From positions 310,001 to 374,000 of the forward strand of contig CP064984.1 in assembly GCA_016699615.1 (NCBI GenBank): 64,000 nt of DNA, in the 5' to 3' direction. Below are positions 62,337 through 64,000 of the stretch, one piece after another. The translations under genes were made by a program, and so were the position numbers. This DNA comes from Sphingobacteriales bacterium. GTDB taxonomy: Bacteria > Bacteroidota > Bacteroidia > Chitinophagales > JADIYW01. Position 1 is the first letter of the stretch, and every line of letters begins with the position of its first letter. The notes beneath the pieces were generated by a model, which was given only the letters and a program-made list of their open reading frames with translations, did not search any database and was not told the DNA's origin.

Positions 62337-63992
62337 TTAATTCAAGTATTCTTTTATTTCATTATTTAAATCATCAATTGTTAATGATGAACGGTTTTTT
62401 TCATTGTATTCGTCAATCAATACCAAATCAATTTGTTCAATTATATGCTTTTGCCTGTTTTCGTATCTGCTCACATTCATCAATTCTTTTCCTAGCAATT
62501 CCAATTTTTTTATGGATTGTTCTGAAAGTTTATTTATGTCAATTACTTTCACTTCTTTAAATTCGTAAAGCTGTATTTTTCTCAAACCATTTCCTTGACT
62601 TCTTGAATTGCTTAGTGTATTTAATCTCGTAAAAGATGAGTTTAAAATTGCAAAATTAGCTAACTCATTATCCTTGATATTGAGAATATAAAAGTTATCA
62701 GAAGACAAAAACTTGTTTGGATTATAAATGAAATCAATATTGTTTCGTAAATAATAGTTGAAAATAAAATTACCTGTTGCTTTCAAATTGATTTTATACC
62801 AATCTCTTTTAGTTTCAATATCTCTTTTTACTGCTATAAACTTTTGAGTTGGTGTTTTTAGAATTTCGTTTTTAACTGATTCTAAATACTGTTTAGTTTC
62901 ATTAGATATTGACCCATTAACTGCTAGAATGTAAGCATTCTCTTTTTTTACAGTGTAGGTTTTAATCTGAGAAACATCTTTGATAATTGGTTTTAGTTCA
63001 GGGAGTTCATTTTTTGAGAAAATAAAATGGCTATTTACTACTGCCGATGTTCCTCTTTGGATTGGTTGTGATACAATTGTTTTAAGCTCTTTAAAGAGGT
63101 TGGACTTGTAATTGATTTTACTTTGATTGTTGAAGCTATAAGTCAATAACTCTTGTTGTTTTAATTTTATACAATTTGCATTTAATCTATTGTAAGTTCT
63201 TAAATTGTTCAAATCATTCAGTGGAAAATATGATATAGATTTCTTATGATTATTATCCTTTACAAATTTTATTACGGTAGCACCTATTTCTACGTTATCA
63301 AAAGCACTTTTCTTGAAATGATAAATACTTTCTAAACGTCCTAGTTTAAGGAATGATTCTTTTAAATATTTTCCAAAGCTGCTGTAAAGCCAACTGTCAT
63401 ATATGACGGCAACCATTATGCCTCCTTCCTTTAAATGCAGAATAGACTTTAATAAAAAGTAGATATATAAATTTGATTGTGATGGAATTGTTGATAAAGG
63501 AGAAGATACATTGTACCTAATACTGTCTTTTGAATTTGCACCTTCAATCAATAGTTCCTGTCTTACATAAGGCGGATTTTGGATAATTTGATCAAACTTT
63601 TCTGTAATTGGTAAATCAAAGAAACTGCCCTTGATTAAAGTTCTATTTGGGCTTTCGTAAAACTTATTTATTTCTTCAGTGATTAGATTAATGTCAATTT
63701 CAACACCTTTTAAATGGCAATTTGAAAAGTCTTCAGTCATTGCTTTAAAAAAAGTGTTTGGTCCTATACAAGGATCAAGTATAGAAGAATTTGGTTTTAA
63801 ATTGTCTTTTAGTAACCAAATCATAAACTTAGCAAGAATTGGAGACGTAAAAACCTGTCCTAAATTTTCATCTTGTTTAGCCTTGTTGGTTTTAGTCTCA
63901 AAGTCCTTAGAAAAGAACAATTCTAATTGCTCTTCAAAAGTTTGAACGACCTCTTTTAATTCCTTGTATGGTTCACAAACGTAATTAAGCAT
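62337..63992 (-). CDS. N6-adenine DNA methyltransferase (Eco57I/TaqI-like)
   Basis: 551 residues, complete from the ATG at 63992. LGQVFTSPILAKFMIWLL near 44 is the leading methylase helix, motif I is SILDPCIGPNTFFKAM near 70, where the usual second glycine of DPxxGxG is Asn, and motif IV is FDQIIQNPPYVRQE near 132. A target-recognition region follows, with LNTLSNSRSQGNGLRKIQL near 460. It is the first gene seen in the operon; only eight bases of the window remain upstream, so further genes may precede it. It probably modifies the same or the partner strand as the fusion enzyme. Confidence 0.84.
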   Translation of the reverse strand: MLNYVCEPYKELKEVVQTFEEQLELFFSKDFETKTNKAKQDENLGQVFTSPILAKFMIWLLKDNLKPNSSILDPCIGPNTFFKAMTEDFSNCHLKGVEIDINLITEEINKFYESPNRTLIKGSFFDLPITEKFDQIIQNPPYVRQELLIEGANSKDSIRYNVSSPLSTIPSQSNLYIYFLLKSILHLKEGGIMVAVIYDSWLYSSFGKYLKESFLKLGRLESIYHFKKSAFDNVEIGATVIKFVKDNNHKKSISYFPLNDLNNLRTYNRLNANCIKLKQQELLTYSFNNQSKINYKSNLFKELKTIVSQPIQRGTSAVVNSHFIFSKNELPELKPIIKDVSQIKTYTVKKENAYILAVNGSISNETKQYLESVKNEILKTPTQKFIAVKRDIETKRDWYKINLKATGNFIFNYYLRNNIDFIYNPNKFLSSDNFYILNIKDNELANFAILNSSFTRLNTLSNSRSQGNGLRKIQLYEFKEVKVIDINKLSEQSIKKLELLGKELMNVSRYENRQKHIIEQIDLVLIDEYNEKNRSSLTIDDLNNEIKEYLN

Positions 63993-64000
63993 TTTTTAGA

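Overview
The window is AT-rich, gene-dense bacterial DNA that reads as Bacteroidota, plausibly a Chitinophagales or Saprospiria relative. The signs are TAnnTTTG-type promoter boxes very close to start codons, DUF4369-TlpA lipoproteins, WCGWCK thioredoxin-like proteins, a secreted 21-residue leucine-rich-repeat protein, a short-form RecQ, AMP nucleosidase, DUF4105 and REP-like palindromes. No rRNA, tRNA or CRISPR array was seen.

Layout. 1-1665: 5' part of a secreted LRR protein. 1753-7386: minus-strand housekeeping block (pfkA, uridine phosphorylase, glycosyltransferase, DUF58 protein, two thioredoxin-like proteins). 7462-13518: ubiX, amn, a DUF4105 membrane protein, aminotransferase plus prephenate dehydratase, and a cbpA-cbpM chaperone pair. 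13618-16971: astacin-like metalloprotease, then an NfeD-like/flotillin pair. 17026-21915: a copper-handling cluster (Cys-rich protein, HMA-DUF3347 protein, multicopper oxidase fused to a CopB-like barrel) bracketed by copies of a structured intergenic repeat. 22016-27164: lipid and envelope genes (lipase, acyltransferase, epimerase, M48 lipoprotein), rhodanese and GNAT. 27175-29851: a compact type II restriction-modification operon. 29920-44168: iron-sulfur redox pair, two hydrolases, MscS channel, glycosyltransferase, RecQ, thioredoxin, TetR-fold protein, DUF389, TrpE, GH5 endoglycoceramidase-like lipoprotein and XerD. 44201-56314: an interrupted hypothetical gene, smc, nitroreductase, ABC ATPase, TrmH, TlpA lipoprotein, gatB, an S23-type protein and gcvP. 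56492-58380: palindromic element and an IS1182-family insertion sequence. 58398-63992: an operon of three DNA methyltransferases, one fused to a nuclease-like N-terminus. This is the best candidate for an unusual defence system here.

Five genes are broken by single-base indels and one by an in-frame stop: the membrane Fe-S protein, DUF389, nitroreductase, TrmH, gcvP and the hypothetical gene at 44201-44773. All lie between 31 and 55 kb, and at least four of the indels are in or beside homopolymers. In each indel case, restoring one base rejoins two pieces of a recognisable family. They are annotated here as single genes. Whether they are assembly errors or real decay cannot be decided from the sequence.

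Two independent cytosine-C5 methylase systems about 29 kb apart, an IS beside the second one, and the repeat-bracketed copper cluster mark the accessory parts. The rest looks like ordinary core genome.
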